Of a stretch of 19,740 nt of DNA, positions 1 to 7,910 are shown piece after piece. Every line of letters starts with the position of its first letter. The stretch's first letter is position 1. Below the pieces are notes generated by a model. It did not search any database and was not told the origin of the DNA. It saw only the letters and a program-made list of their open reading frames with translations. Source of the stretch: an uncultured Candidatus Competibacteraceae bacterium (GTDB lineage: Bacteria > Pseudomonadota > Gammaproteobacteria > Competibacterales > Competibacteraceae); NCBI GenBank assembly GCA_937872125.1, contig CALMNY010000086.1:1-19740 (forward strand). Direction: 5' to 3'. The position numbers were made by a program, and so were the translations under genes.

Positions 1-1
1 T

Positions 2-250
2 TACGACCGGGGTGAGAAATTCGCTCATTACCGCGCGTTGCCTTCGCTGAGCGATTACCTGCTGATCGCCCAGGACCAGCCGCGCATCGAGCACTATCAG
101 AGGCAGCCGGACGGGCGCTGGCTGTATTCGGCCACCGACGGTCTGGACACTCAAGTTGAAATTTCCACCATCGGCTGCGTGTTGCGGTTAGCCGAGGTTT
201 ATGAGCGGGTGGACTTCGCCGAACCCGAACCCGCCCCGGTCGCATCCTGA
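2..250 (+). CDS. Uma2-family (DUF820) protein, C-terminal fragment
   Basis: The reading frame is open from base 2, so the gene begins before the window; about 82 C-terminal residues remain before TGA at 248-250. The first visible residues read YDRGEKFAHYRALPSLSDYL, followed by LLIAQ and RIEHY, and near the end LAEVYERV. This string is characteristic of Uma2 proteins, which have a PD-(D/E)xK nuclease-like fold, are usually about 190 residues long, and occur in many copies in cyanobacteria and some environmental proteobacteria. The segment here is the end of the fold; the putative catalytic residues would be mostly upstream and cannot be checked. The cellular role of the family is not established. 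It ends 48 bases before phaC. Nothing ties it functionally to phaC. The TTG at 38 is only an in-frame codon, not the true start. Confidence 0.8.
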   Translation, partial: YDRGEKFAHYRALPSLSDYLLIAQDQPRIEHYQRQPDGRWLYSATDGLDTQVEISTIGCVLRLAEVYERVDFAEPEPAPVAS

Positions 251-259
251 ACTCTCGAC

Positions 260-265
260 TATAGT
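260..265 (+). promoter_or_regulatory. possible -10 box for phaC (TATAGT)
   Basis: TATAGT lies in the 48-base gap before phaC, about 33 bases upstream of its ATG. No good -35 hexamer is visible at 16-18 bases upstream, so this is a weak call. The short predicted leader would carry the strong AAGGAGG ribosome site. Confidence 0.25.
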
Positions 266-284
266 TATGGGGCTACCACCGTCC

Positions 285-291
285 AAGGAGG
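285..291 (+). promoter_or_regulatory. ribosome binding site of phaC
   Basis: AAGGAGG, a near-perfect Shine-Dalgarno sequence, stands 7 bases before the ATG at 299. It fixes the phaC start and predicts efficient translation. Confidence 0.85.
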
Positions 292-298
292 CATCCCC

Positions 299-2107
299 AT
301 GACCGAAACTGCCAAAGCCCCTACCCCCGACGCCAAGGCCGCCGCCGACCTCAACAAGCTGGCCCAGAATTTTTCCAAGATCATCGAACAGAGCCAGCGG
401 GTCTTGCAGGAATATCTCAAGCGCCATGAGCAAGGCGATCAGCTTCCGCTGATCGATCCGGCCATCATCGGCAAATCCTTTCAGGAATTCTTCGACAAGC
501 TGCTCAAGAATCCGGAAAAGCTGATCGAGGCGCAAATCGGCTTCTGGAAAAACTACCTTGACCTCTGGCAGTCCGCCTCCCAGCGGATGCTGGGCCACGA
601 AACCCAGCCGGTCATCAAGCCGCCGCCCGGCGACAAGCGCTTTGCCGACGAGCAATGGGCGGAAAACGCCGTGTTCGATTTCATCAAGCAATCCTATCTG
701 CTGGCCGCCGACAGCGTGCAGGGCCTGGTCCGCAAGGTCGAGGGCATGGACGACAAGACCGCCCGCAAGGTGCAGTTCTATACTCGCCAGTTCGTGGACG
801 CGATGGCCCCGACCAACTTCGTCCACACCAATCCCACCGTGCTCAAGGCCACGCTCGATTCGGGTGGCGACAACCTGGTCAAGGGCCTGCAAAACCTGCT
901 GGAAGACCTGGAACGCGGGCGCGGCCAGTTGCAGATCAAAATGACCGACCTCAAGGCGTTCACGCCGGGCGAGAACATCGCGGTCACGCCGGGCAAGGTC
1001 GTTTTCCAGAACGAGTTGATGCAACTGGTCCAGTACAACCCCAGCACGCCGACCGTTTATCAAAAGCCGTTTTTGTTCGTGTCGCCGTGGATCAACAAGT
1101 TCTACATCATGGACATGCGGCCCAAGAACTCCATGGTCAAGTGGATGGTGGACCAGGGCTTCACGGTGTTCATGACCTCCTGGATCAACCCGGACGAGCA
1201 ACTGGCGCACAAGAAATTCGAGGATTACATGCTGTCTATCGTGGAGGGCATGGACGCCATCGAGCAGGCCACCGGCGAGCGGGAAATCAACGCCGCCGGC
1301 TACTGCCTGGGCGGCACCATTCTGCTCACCACGCTGGCCTATCTCGCCGCGAAGAAGGACAAGCGGGTGCAAAGCGCCATCTGCTTCGCCTGCATGACCG
1401 ACTTCAGCGAGCCGGGCGAACTGGAAGTGTTCATTGATGAGGAACTGATCACCCTGCTGGAGAAGCAGATGGGCGAGCGGGGCTATCTGGACGGCAGCCA
1501 GATGGCCGGCGTGTTCAGCATGTTGCGCGCCAACGACCTGATCTGGTACTTCGTGGTCAACAACTACCTGCTGGGCAAGGACCCCTACCCCTTCGACCTG
1601 CTGTACTGGAATTCCGACTCCACCCGGATGCCCCGCGACATGCACAGCTTCTACGTGCGCAACATGTACCAGAAGAATCTGCTGCGCGAACCGGGCGGCC
1701 TCACCCTGGCGGGCGTGCCCATTGACCTGCGCAAGATCAAGACGCCGGTCTGCTTCCTGTCGGCCTACGAGGACCATATCGCCCCGTGGAAATCCACCTA
1801 CGCCGGCACGCAACTGGTCGGCGGCCCGGTGAAATTCGTGTTGAGCGGGTCGGGCCACATCGCCGGGGTCATCAATCCGGCCTCGTCCGACAAATACGGC
1901 TTCTGGCTCAATCCCAAAACCCCGCCCAATCCCGACGACTGGTTCAAGGACGCGGTCAAGCAGGATGGCTCGTGGTGGCCGGACTGGCTGGCCTGGTTGC
2001 AACCTCACGCTGGCCCGCAAGTTCCGGCGCGCACGCCAGGCGACGGCAAGCTGAAGCCGATTGAGGACGCGCCGGGTTCCTACGTCAAGATGCGGTACGA
2101 TCAGTAG
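299..2107 (+). CDS. phaC: class I poly(3-hydroxyalkanoate) synthase
   Basis: This 602-residue enzyme polymerises (R)-3-hydroxyacyl-CoA into polyhydroxyalkanoate on the surface of carbon-storage granules. The N-terminal half is the PhaC_N region. The alpha/beta-hydrolase half carries the lipase-like box GYCLGG with the acyl-carrying Cys336, then Asp492 (in SAYEDH) and His520 (in SGSGHIAG), which complete the triad. The spacing matches the Ralstonia enzyme (C319/D480/H508), and the WNSDSTRMP segment is typical of the family. Length and the absence of a PhaE/PhaR partner favour class I. The start is fixed by AAGGAGG at 285-291. Unlike many phaC loci, there is no phaA, phaB or phasin gene next to it. 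It converges on the yoaA-type gene with a 41-base gap that contains no clear terminator hairpin. Confidence 0.96.
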   Translation: MTETAKAPTPDAKAAADLNKLAQNFSKIIEQSQRVLQEYLKRHEQGDQLPLIDPAIIGKSFQEFFDKLLKNPEKLIEAQIGFWKNYLDLWQSASQRMLGHETQPVIKPPPGDKRFADEQWAENAVFDFIKQSYLLAADSVQGLVRKVEGMDDKTARKVQFYTRQFVDAMAPTNFVHTNPTVLKATLDSGGDNLVKGLQNLLEDLERGRGQLQIKMTDLKAFTPGENIAVTPGKVVFQNELMQLVQYNPSTPTVYQKPFLFVSPWINKFYIMDMRPKNSMVKWMVDQGFTVFMTSWINPDEQLAHKKFEDYMLSIVEGMDAIEQATGEREINAAGYCLGGTILLTTLAYLAAKKDKRVQSAICFACMTDFSEPGELEVFIDEELITLLEKQMGERGYLDGSQMAGVFSMLRANDLIWYFVVNNYLLGKDPYPFDLLYWNSDSTRMPRDMHSFYVRNMYQKNLLREPGGLTLAGVPIDLRKIKTPVCFLSAYEDHIAPWKSTYAGTQLVGGPVKFVLSGSGHIAGVINPASSDKYGFWLNPKTPPNPDDWFKDAVKQDGSWWPDWLAWLQPHAGPQVPARTPGDGKLKPIEDAPGSYVKMRYDQ

Positions 2108-2148
2108 CGAAGGCCCATCTCGACCCCCACTATCAACTTATGGTGATC

Positions 2149-4086
2149 TCACGCTCCGCCCCGCTCGGGGCGGTTGCACGCCCCGGCGAAAAACGCTTGC
2201 ACCCGTTCCAGTTTCCGCGTGCGCGGCATGGGCGGCAGGCTGTCCAGAAACGCTCGACCGTAGAATTTGGTCAGCAGGCGCGGGTCGCACAGCATCAGCA
2301 CCCCCCGGTCGCTGACATCCCGGATCAACCGGCCCACTCCCTGCTTGAGCGCGATGACCGCCTGGGGCAACTGATAGTCCCGGAACGGGTCCTCGCCACG
2401 CTGGCGCAAGGACTCAATCCGCGCCTGCACCACCGGATCGCCGGGCGAGGCGAACGGCAAGCGGTCAATGATCACGCACGACAGCGCTTCACCGCGCACA
2501 TCCACCCCTTCCCAGAAACTCGCCGTCCCCAGTAACACCGCGTTGCCCAGGGCGCGAAATTCCCGCAGCAACGCCGCTTTCGGCGCGGCGCCCTGCACCA
2601 GCAGCGGATAAGCCAGGCGCCCTGCCAGTCCCGCCTCTGCCTCGCGCAGGGCGCGGTAACTGGTGAATAACAGAAACGCCCGTCCCCGACTGGCTTGCAG
2701 CACCGGCAACGCCGCCTCCAGCAGTGCGGGGGTGTACTGGGGCGAGGCGGGTTCAGGCAAACCGGGCGGGTGATAAAGCAAGGTGTTGCGGGCAAAATCA
2801 AAGGGGCTGTCCAGGCGCAACGCCGCGTAATCCTGTAGCCCCAAACGAGCAGCAAAGTGTTCAAAACTCTCGCCCACCGCCAGCGTCGCCGAGGTAAAAA
2901 TCCGCGCGCCGGGTTGCGCCTCCAGCCGGGTGCGGAATGTGGGAGCAATATTCAGCGGGGTCCGGCTCAAGGTGAAGCCCCACCCACGGGTTTCGAACCA
3001 GCATACGGCGTCAGAATGACGCTCTTCCCCGGTCGTCAGCGCCAGACGCTGCTTCAGGTCCTCGGCGCGGCGGCGGCAACTCTCCAGGCCCTTGCCCCGC
3101 TGGGCCGCTTCCTTTAAGGCTTCCCGCAACCGCTCCAACGCTTCGGTCAACTGGCTGATCGCTTCCTGCACCGCCGGCTGGTCAGCCACCTCCCGCCATA
3201 GCGCCCGCCGTTCCACCGTCCCCAGGGCCGTGCGCACCACGGCCTCCACTGCAGCCAGCGCCTCGGCGCGGAACCGCAATTCGGGGAAATCCGCCGCATC
3301 CCGCGCCTGCTCCACCAGCGTATCCCGCGCCAGTTCGGTCAACTGCCGGCCACTGAGCGAGCGGCCAAAGAAGTGGGTAGCGATGTCTGGCAACTGGTGT
3401 GCTTCGTCGAAAATAACCGCCTCCACCCCGGGCAACAATTCGGCAAACCCGGTTTCGCGCAGCGCCAGATCCGCGCAGAACAAATAATGATTGATCACCA
3501 GCACATCCGCCGCCAGCGCCTCCAGCCGCGCCTTGGCGAAAAAGCACTCTTCAATCCAGGGGCAGTCCGGCCCCAGACAGTTATCAGCCGTAGAAGTCAC
3601 GCGTGGCCAGAGCGGCGAGTTTTCCGGGAGGTCGGCGATCTCGGCGATGTCACCGCACTGGGTGCGGCTCGCCCAGCGGCGGATGTGTTGCAACTCGACG
3701 ACGTGCGCCCGCGAAGCCAGCCGCCCCTCCTGCTCGAGAAGGTGCAGGCGATAGCGACATAAATAATTACCGCGCCCCTTCAGCAGCGCCACCCGCGCCC
3801 GACTCTTCAGCGCCCGGCGCACCACGGGCAGATCCTGGTGGTAAAGCTGATCCTGCAAGTGGCGGGTGCCGGTAGAGATAAGGACCCGCGCCCCGGATAA
3901 CAGCGCGGGCGCCAGATAGGCGAAGGTTTTGCCGGTGCCGGTGCCCGCCTCGACGATGAGTAAACCGCCCTCTTCCAGGGTGGCGTCAACCGCTCGCGCC
4001 ATCCGCTGTTGGGGCAGGCGGGGGGCAAAGCCGGGAATCTGCCGGGCCAGAGGTCCCTCCGGCCCCAGCAGGTCGGCTATATCCAT
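2149..4086 (-). CDS. yoaA: YoaA/DinG-family ATP-dependent DNA helicase (XPD-like, Fe-S)
   Basis: A 645-residue superfamily 2 helicase of the XPD/DinG type. The Walker A motif is AGTGTGKT (residues 47-54) and the Walker B box is DEAH (227-230). Motif VI is visible near the C-terminus as QGVGRLIR. Four cysteines between motifs I and II (C110, C170, C175, C181) match the family's 4Fe-4S cluster ligands, so this looks like an intact redox-dependent 5'-3' helicase. Length and the KGRGNYLC and TSTADNCLGPDCP stretches fit E. coli YoaA (about 636 residues) better than DinG. YoaA is known to work with the polymerase III chi subunit in tolerance of replication-blocking damage. It is the last gene of the mrcB-lpoP-yoaA run, 26 bases after the lipoprotein gene. 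DinG is the alternative name. Confidence 0.9.
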   Translation of the reverse strand: MDIADLLGPEGPLARQIPGFAPRLPQQRMARAVDATLEEGGLLIVEAGTGTGKTFAYLAPALLSGARVLISTGTRHLQDQLYHQDLPVVRRALKSRARVALLKGRGNYLCRYRLHLLEQEGRLASRAHVVELQHIRRWASRTQCGDIAEIADLPENSPLWPRVTSTADNCLGPDCPWIEECFFAKARLEALAADVLVINHYLFCADLALRETGFAELLPGVEAVIFDEAHQLPDIATHFFGRSLSGRQLTELARDTLVEQARDAADFPELRFRAEALAAVEAVVRTALGTVERRALWREVADQPAVQEAISQLTEALERLREALKEAAQRGKGLESCRRRAEDLKQRLALTTGEERHSDAVCWFETRGWGFTLSRTPLNIAPTFRTRLEAQPGARIFTSATLAVGESFEHFAARLGLQDYAALRLDSPFDFARNTLLYHPPGLPEPASPQYTPALLEAALPVLQASRGRAFLLFTSYRALREAEAGLAGRLAYPLLVQGAAPKAALLREFRALGNAVLLGTASFWEGVDVRGEALSCVIIDRLPFASPGDPVVQARIESLRQRGEDPFRDYQLPQAVIALKQGVGRLIRDVSDRGVLMLCDPRLLTKFYGRAFLDSLPPMPRTRKLERVQAFFAGACNRPERGGA

Positions 4087-4112
4087 GGCGATGCCCCGTG
4101 AGCGTGGCCGCC

Positions 4113-5201
4113 TCAGTGTGCGAACTGCGAGGCGCGCGCCTCGGCTTCCTCGGCGCCGGCGCCATTCCCGGAAGCCTTGCGGGCGGAGGCGATCACCTTC
4201 CAGTTGCGGGACTGCAAGCCCCGGTTGCCGCCAGCCAGACTGTTGGATTTGCTGGCCAGTGACTCGGCCTGCTGATACTGACCCTGATGCAGGCGAATCT
4301 GCGCCAGGTCATGCCAGATGCCGGCGTTGCGCGGCTCGATTCGCAACGCCCGCTCCAGGGCCGCGCCGGCCTTGTCCAACTGCTTGCTCTTGACGTGCTT
4401 GTCGGCGCTCTCCAGCAACGCTGCCACTGCCTGATTGCCCTCGCGGGTGATCTCTGCCGGCGGCAAATCTGCCGGCGGCGCGGATGGGGCGGTGGACGCG
4501 GGTGAGGGACGGGCCGGCGGTTGAATCGGTTCCGGCTCCGGCTCCGGCTCCGGCTCCGGTTTTGGCGCGGCGACCGGTGGCGCCAATGCAACGGCTGGCT
4601 TACTGGGTGCAGCGGGCGTAGCGGGTGCAGCCGGCGCCGCCGGCGCGGTAGGGAAGGGAACCGGCTTGCTGGGTGCAGCGGTCGGTGGCCGCGGCGCCAC
4701 CGGTTGCGGTTCGGGCAGCGCGCCGGGTGCAGGTCTGGCCGAATACCGCTCATCCGCGGGCGGATAGGCCGGCGACAGTCGGTCATAGCCATTTGGCGCA
4801 GGCGGATACGGCGCAGCAGCGCCGGGCGGGTAAGCCGGCTGTCGGTAGGCGTTCTCCGCGCCCGGCGGATACGCCGGCTGTCGGTAGGCGCCCTCCGCGC
4901 CCGGCGGATAAGGTTGCGCCGGCGCACCGTAGCCATTTGGCGTAGCATAGGGATCGGCGGCATATTCCCGTGGCAGGAGTGGATCCTCCTCGGGTAACTG
5001 CCCGACATCCACCGAGGGCGCCGGCGGGCGCGTGGCATACCCCGGCGGTCGGCGGGCGCTACGGTCCACCACCGGCGCCCTGGCGGTCGCGCTCCGGCCA
5101 GAGGGTTGTTGCGAATACGGCGCCGTCGTACACCCTGTCAACACCAACATCAGCGCCAACAGGCCAAGACTCGGCTTGATCGGTTCAAACAATATCTTCA
5201 T
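4113..5201 (-). CDS. lpoP: LpoP-like TPR outer-membrane lipoprotein (probable PBP1b activator)
   Basis: The protein is about 362 residues. The chosen start is the ATG at 5201, with GGGGAG shortly upstream and a textbook lipoprotein signal directly after it (MKILFEP, a hydrophobic stretch, lipobox LTGC, lipidated Cys24). The frame stays open to 5318, but the upstream 39 residues do not look like a signal peptide. Residues 25-251 are a very long Pro/Ala-rich linker with internal repeats. Residues 255-350 are TPR-like, for example LERALRIEPRNAGIWHDLAQ, then SNSLAGGNRGLQ. A lipobox, disordered linker and C-terminal TPR next to mrcB match LpoP of Pseudomonas, the lipoprotein that activates PBP1b through its UB2H domain. 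The gene lies 121 bases after mrcB and 26 before yoaA. The architecture is seen; the activator role is inferred from family and position. Confidence 0.78.
   Translation of the reverse strand: MKILFEPIKPSLGLLALMLVLTGCTTAPYSQQPSGRSATARAPVVDRSARRPPGYATRPPAPSVDVGQLPEEDPLLPREYAADPYATPNGYGAPAQPYPPGAEGAYRQPAYPPGAENAYRQPAYPPGAAAPYPPAPNGYDRLSPAYPPADERYSARPAPGALPEPQPVAPRPPTAAPSKPVPFPTAPAAPAAPATPAAPSKPAVALAPPVAAPKPEPEPEPEPEPIQPPARPSPASTAPSAPPADLPPAEITREGNQAVAALLESADKHVKSKQLDKAGAALERALRIEPRNAGIWHDLAQIRLHQGQYQQAESLASKSNSLAGGNRGLQSRNWKVIASARKASGNGAGAEEAEARASQFAH
4530..4559 (-). repeat. hexanucleotide repeat encoding (Pro-Glu)5
   Basis: Five tandem CCGGAG/CCGGAA hexamers (read on the minus strand) encode a PEPEPEPEPE run in the linker of the LpoP-like lipoprotein. 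The unit is a multiple of three, so copy-number slippage would change linker length without shifting the frame. Confidence 0.9.
4818..4910 (-). repeat. 39-base tandem repeat in the lipoprotein linker
   Basis: Two full 39-base units and a 15-base partial unit encode YPPGAEGAYRQPA, YPPGAENAYRQPA and YPPGA. The two full units are nearly identical in DNA, differing at only a few positions, which suggests a recent in-frame duplication in the periplasm-spanning linker. Confidence 0.88.
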
Positions 5202-5249
5202 CACGTCTCCCCGGAATCGGGCGTTCTTCAGACCACAGCCCCGAACTCC

Positions 5250-5278
5250 ATTAAAATCGCTCATTGGTTGCACTTTAA
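5250..5278 (-). promoter_or_regulatory. possible internal promoter for lpoP-yoaA
   Basis: On the minus strand, TTAAAG (5278-5273) and TTTAAT (5255-5250) are separated by 17 bases. The -10 matches five of six consensus positions but the -35 only three. It sits in the 121-base gap between mrcB and the lipoprotein gene, so it could give that gene expression independent of mrcB. The same gap holds a 13-base perfect palindrome (TGCCGAATCGGCA, 5301-5313) with no T-tract. Confidence 0.25.
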
Positions 5279-5322
5279 CCTTTCCCCTGTCAGGCCGCCA
5301 TGCCGAATCGGCAGCCAATTCG

Positions 5323-7806
5323 TCACTCCATCAGGCGCTGAAAGAAATGACTCATTCCACCATCCTCACGATCACTGTCATTGGCAGGCGGCTTTGGTTT
5401 GGGCCGGCGCGGGGTGGCCGGCGCACACGAGGTCCAGCCTTGCGGTTCAGAACCGACCAGGAACGGCACCAGCTCGCCGCGTCGGCACCCCTCGCTCACC
5501 CGCAGCCCTCGGCGCGGCTCCACCCGGATCTGCTCGACATCCGCCGGCGGCGGTGTATCCAGTGGCTCCAGCTTCAGCCCCGCCATCAAATTCATCCATA
5601 CCCGTAACGCGCCACTCCCGCCGCTCAGCCCGGTCGGCTTGTTGTCATCGCGGCCCAGCCACACTACGGCCAGCCGGTCGCCGCTGAACCCGGCGAACCA
5701 ACTGTCGCGATAATCATCGGTGGTGCCGGTCTTGCCCGCAATCCGTAGATCAGGCGACAGCTTGCTCTTCATGGCGCTGGCGGTGCCGGTCTTGACCACC
5801 TGTTGCATGGCGTGGGTGATCAGGTAGGCCGGCCCGGGTTCTACGACCTTCACCACGTCCATCGCGTAATGCTGCAACGACTTGCCGCTGGCGTCGGTCA
5901 CCTCGCGGATGGCGCGCAGGGGAATGCGAAAACCGCCACTGGCGATGGTCGCGTACACCTGGGCGATCTCGAACGGCGACGCCTCCAGCGCCCCCAGCAG
6001 CAGCGCTGGATACGGTTTGAGCGGATGATCAAATCCCAGACGCTGGAGCATCTCCACCACCTTGATCACGTCCACGTCCAGCCCGACCCGCACCGCCGGG
6101 ATGTTATAGGAGCGGGCCAGCGCATCGCGCACGGTCACCCGGCCATGGTACCGCTTGTCGTAGTTGGCCGGCGCCCAGCGCTTGCCGCCGGAGGTATGGA
6201 CCAGCGGGCTGTCATTGATCAAGGTCATCAGGGTATAGCGATCCGACTGTTCCAGCGCGGTCAGATACACCACCGGCTTGATCAGCGAACCGGCCAGCCG
6301 TTTGGCAGAGAACGCCCGGTTAAAGCCGAACGTCTTCGGCTCGCGATCGCCCACCATCGCCAGCACCTCGCCAGTCTGGGTGTCGGCCACTACCGCTGCG
6401 CCTTGCAGTGGCCGTGCTCTGGGCTGGCTTCTTTCCAGCGCCGGCAGACTATTGACCAACGCATTCTCGGCGACTGTCTGCACCCGAGAATCGAGCGTGG
6501 TGAATACCCGTAGCCCTTCCGATACCAAATCTTCCGGTTTGTAGTACTGCCGCAACTGATGTTGGACCAGTTCCAGAAAGGCAGGATAGGCCGTGATGCC
6601 GCTGGCGGCCTTGGGCGCTACATCCAGCGGCATTGCCCTGGCGACGGTGGCGTCCTCGGCGCTGACCAGGTTCTGCTCGACCATGACCTCCAGAATCAGG
6701 GCGCGGCGTTCCAGCGCATTGTCGGGATGTTTGCGCGGGTCATACAGGGACGGTCCCTTGATCATCCCGACCAGCAGGGCGAGTTGATGCAGGTCCAAAT
6801 CGTCCAGCGCCTTGCCGAAATAGAATTGACTGGCCAGGCCAAAGCCGTGAATCGCCCGACTACCGTCCTGACCCAGATAAATGGCGTTGCTATAGGCTTC
6901 CAGAATGTCGTCCTTGCCATAACGGGCGTCAATCAGGATCGCCATCAGAATTTCGTTGACCTTGCGCTTGATGGAGCGCTCGTTACTCAGGAACAGATTC
7001 TTGACTAACTGCTGGGTCAGGGTACTGCCGCCTTGCACCGTGCGCCCGGCGCGCAGATTGACCACCAGCGCCCGAAAAATGCCCTTGGGGTTGATGCCGG
7101 CGTGCTCGAAAAAGGAACGGTCTTCGACCGCCAGCAGGGTATCCACCAGCACCGGCGGCAGTTCCTTACCGTTGAGCAGGATGCGGTCCTCATAATGGGA
7201 AGGATAAATACCGGCGATTTCAGGCGGATCCAGGCGCAACAGGCCCGGCGCTTCCTGCCCATCCAGGCTGACGACATCCACCAGGAGGTCACCAGCGAAG
7301 GTCACCCGGACCTGGCGCGCGGGTTCCGTACCGTCCCAGAACGCAAAATCGCGGGTCATCACCTCGAAGACCTCGCCTTGGCGGGTGTAACTGCCCGGTT
7401 TGTCCGGCGCATTTCCACCGCCAGGCGGCGGAACGCAGGTTTCCGGAGCCGGCGGCTTGGGCTTGCGCTTAAGGGCGCGCTTGCCAGAAGCAGGCGGCGC
7501 AGCCGGTTCCACCGGGCAGTTCGCATCGCGGTAGCCCAACAGCTTGAGTTCCTGGGCGAACGCATCGGCGCTCAACGGCATCCCGGCGAATAATTCCAGC
7601 GGCCGGGCGTACACCTTGGCCGGCATGGCCCAGCGTTTTTGATCAAATTCAGCGCGGATCACTCCATCCAGATACAGCATGTAAAGGCCCAAGCCGGCCG
7701 CGCCCAGGAGCGCCCCCCCCAACAATAACGAGAACAGCAATGAAAACAGCGACCGCAGCAGCGGCACCCGTTTTCTGGAACTGCGCAATGATCGAACTTT
7801 AGCCAT
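5323..7806 (-). CDS. mrcB: bifunctional penicillin-binding protein 1b (class A PBP)
   Basis: This 827-residue inner-membrane peptidoglycan synthase has a short basic cytoplasmic tail and a membrane anchor at about 20-47, followed by the UB2H regulatory region (about 60-160). The GT51 glycosyltransferase has catalytic Glu229 in VEDRSFFEHAG and the GGSTLTQQLVKNLFL motif. The transpeptidase has S507-L-I-K510, S566-Y-N568 and K692-T-G-T695. It polymerises lipid II and cross-links the stem peptides. Compared with E. coli PBP1b, the UB2H region carries an insertion of about 40 Pro/Lys-rich residues (97-136) with cysteines at 97 and 124. Another pair, C774 and C794, lies near the C-terminus, as in E. 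coli. The start is ATG at 7806 with AGGAA upstream. It heads the mrcB-lpoP-yoaA run and diverges from the kinase gene across a gap of about 104 bases. Confidence 0.95.
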   Translation of the reverse strand: MAKVRSLRSSRKRVPLLRSLFSLLFSLLLGGALLGAAGLGLYMLYLDGVIRAEFDQKRWAMPAKVYARPLELFAGMPLSADAFAQELKLLGYRDANCPVEPAAPPASGKRALKRKPKPPAPETCVPPPGGGNAPDKPGSYTRQGEVFEVMTRDFAFWDGTEPARQVRVTFAGDLLVDVVSLDGQEAPGLLRLDPPEIAGIYPSHYEDRILLNGKELPPVLVDTLLAVEDRSFFEHAGINPKGIFRALVVNLRAGRTVQGGSTLTQQLVKNLFLSNERSIKRKVNEILMAILIDARYGKDDILEAYSNAIYLGQDGSRAIHGFGLASQFYFGKALDDLDLHQLALLVGMIKGPSLYDPRKHPDNALERRALILEVMVEQNLVSAEDATVARAMPLDVAPKAASGITAYPAFLELVQHQLRQYYKPEDLVSEGLRVFTTLDSRVQTVAENALVNSLPALERSQPRARPLQGAAVVADTQTGEVLAMVGDREPKTFGFNRAFSAKRLAGSLIKPVVYLTALEQSDRYTLMTLINDSPLVHTSGGKRWAPANYDKRYHGRVTVRDALARSYNIPAVRVGLDVDVIKVVEMLQRLGFDHPLKPYPALLLGALEASPFEIAQVYATIASGGFRIPLRAIREVTDASGKSLQHYAMDVVKVVEPGPAYLITHAMQQVVKTGTASAMKSKLSPDLRIAGKTGTTDDYRDSWFAGFSGDRLAVVWLGRDDNKPTGLSGGSGALRVWMNLMAGLKLEPLDTPPPADVEQIRVEPRRGLRVSEGCRRGELVPFLVGSEPQGWTSCAPATPRRPKPKPPANDSDREDGGMSHFFQRLME
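7399..7518 (-). other. UB2H-region insertion in PBP1b
   Basis: Residues 97-136 of PBP1b are rich in Pro, Lys and Ala, bracketed by Cys97 and containing Cys124. They separate the GYR that ends one UB2H strand from the YTRQGEVFEV that resumes the conserved domain. The E. coli protein, as I recall it, has only a few residues here. The two cysteines could form a disulfide in the periplasm. Confidence 0.6.
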
Positions 7807-7910
7807 GCCTGTTCCTGCCCAAACCTGCGGTCTCCACCAATCGGCCTGGCGCGTTTGTCGTGATTCTGTCTTATCCTACTGCTCCATCTTTTCCCTCTGG
7901 AGCCCGTCGC

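Noticed and set aside
188..2020. 610-codon open frame antisense to phaC
   Set aside because: It shares codon boundaries with phaC, so stops arise only at sense TTA, CTA or TCA codons, which GC-rich genes avoid. The translation has no recognisable domain, and phaC is certain.
2108..2148. Bidirectional terminator between phaC and yoaA
   Set aside because: Only a 4-bp stem can be drawn and there is no T-run; the 41 bases show nothing convincing.
4530..4910. CRISPR-like array in the repetitive region
   Set aside because: The repeats are contiguous tandem coding units within one open frame, with no unique spacers between them and no cas genes.
5301..5313. Perfect 13-base palindrome TGCCGAATCGGCA after mrcB, considered as a terminator or operator
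   Set aside because: No T-tract follows on either strand and no second copy is visible in the window; too short to call.
5202..5318. N-terminal extension of the LpoP-like lipoprotein to 5318
   Set aside because: It would bury the lipoprotein signal 39 residues inside the protein. The ATG at 5201 has a ribosome site and is followed directly by a signal peptide and lipobox.
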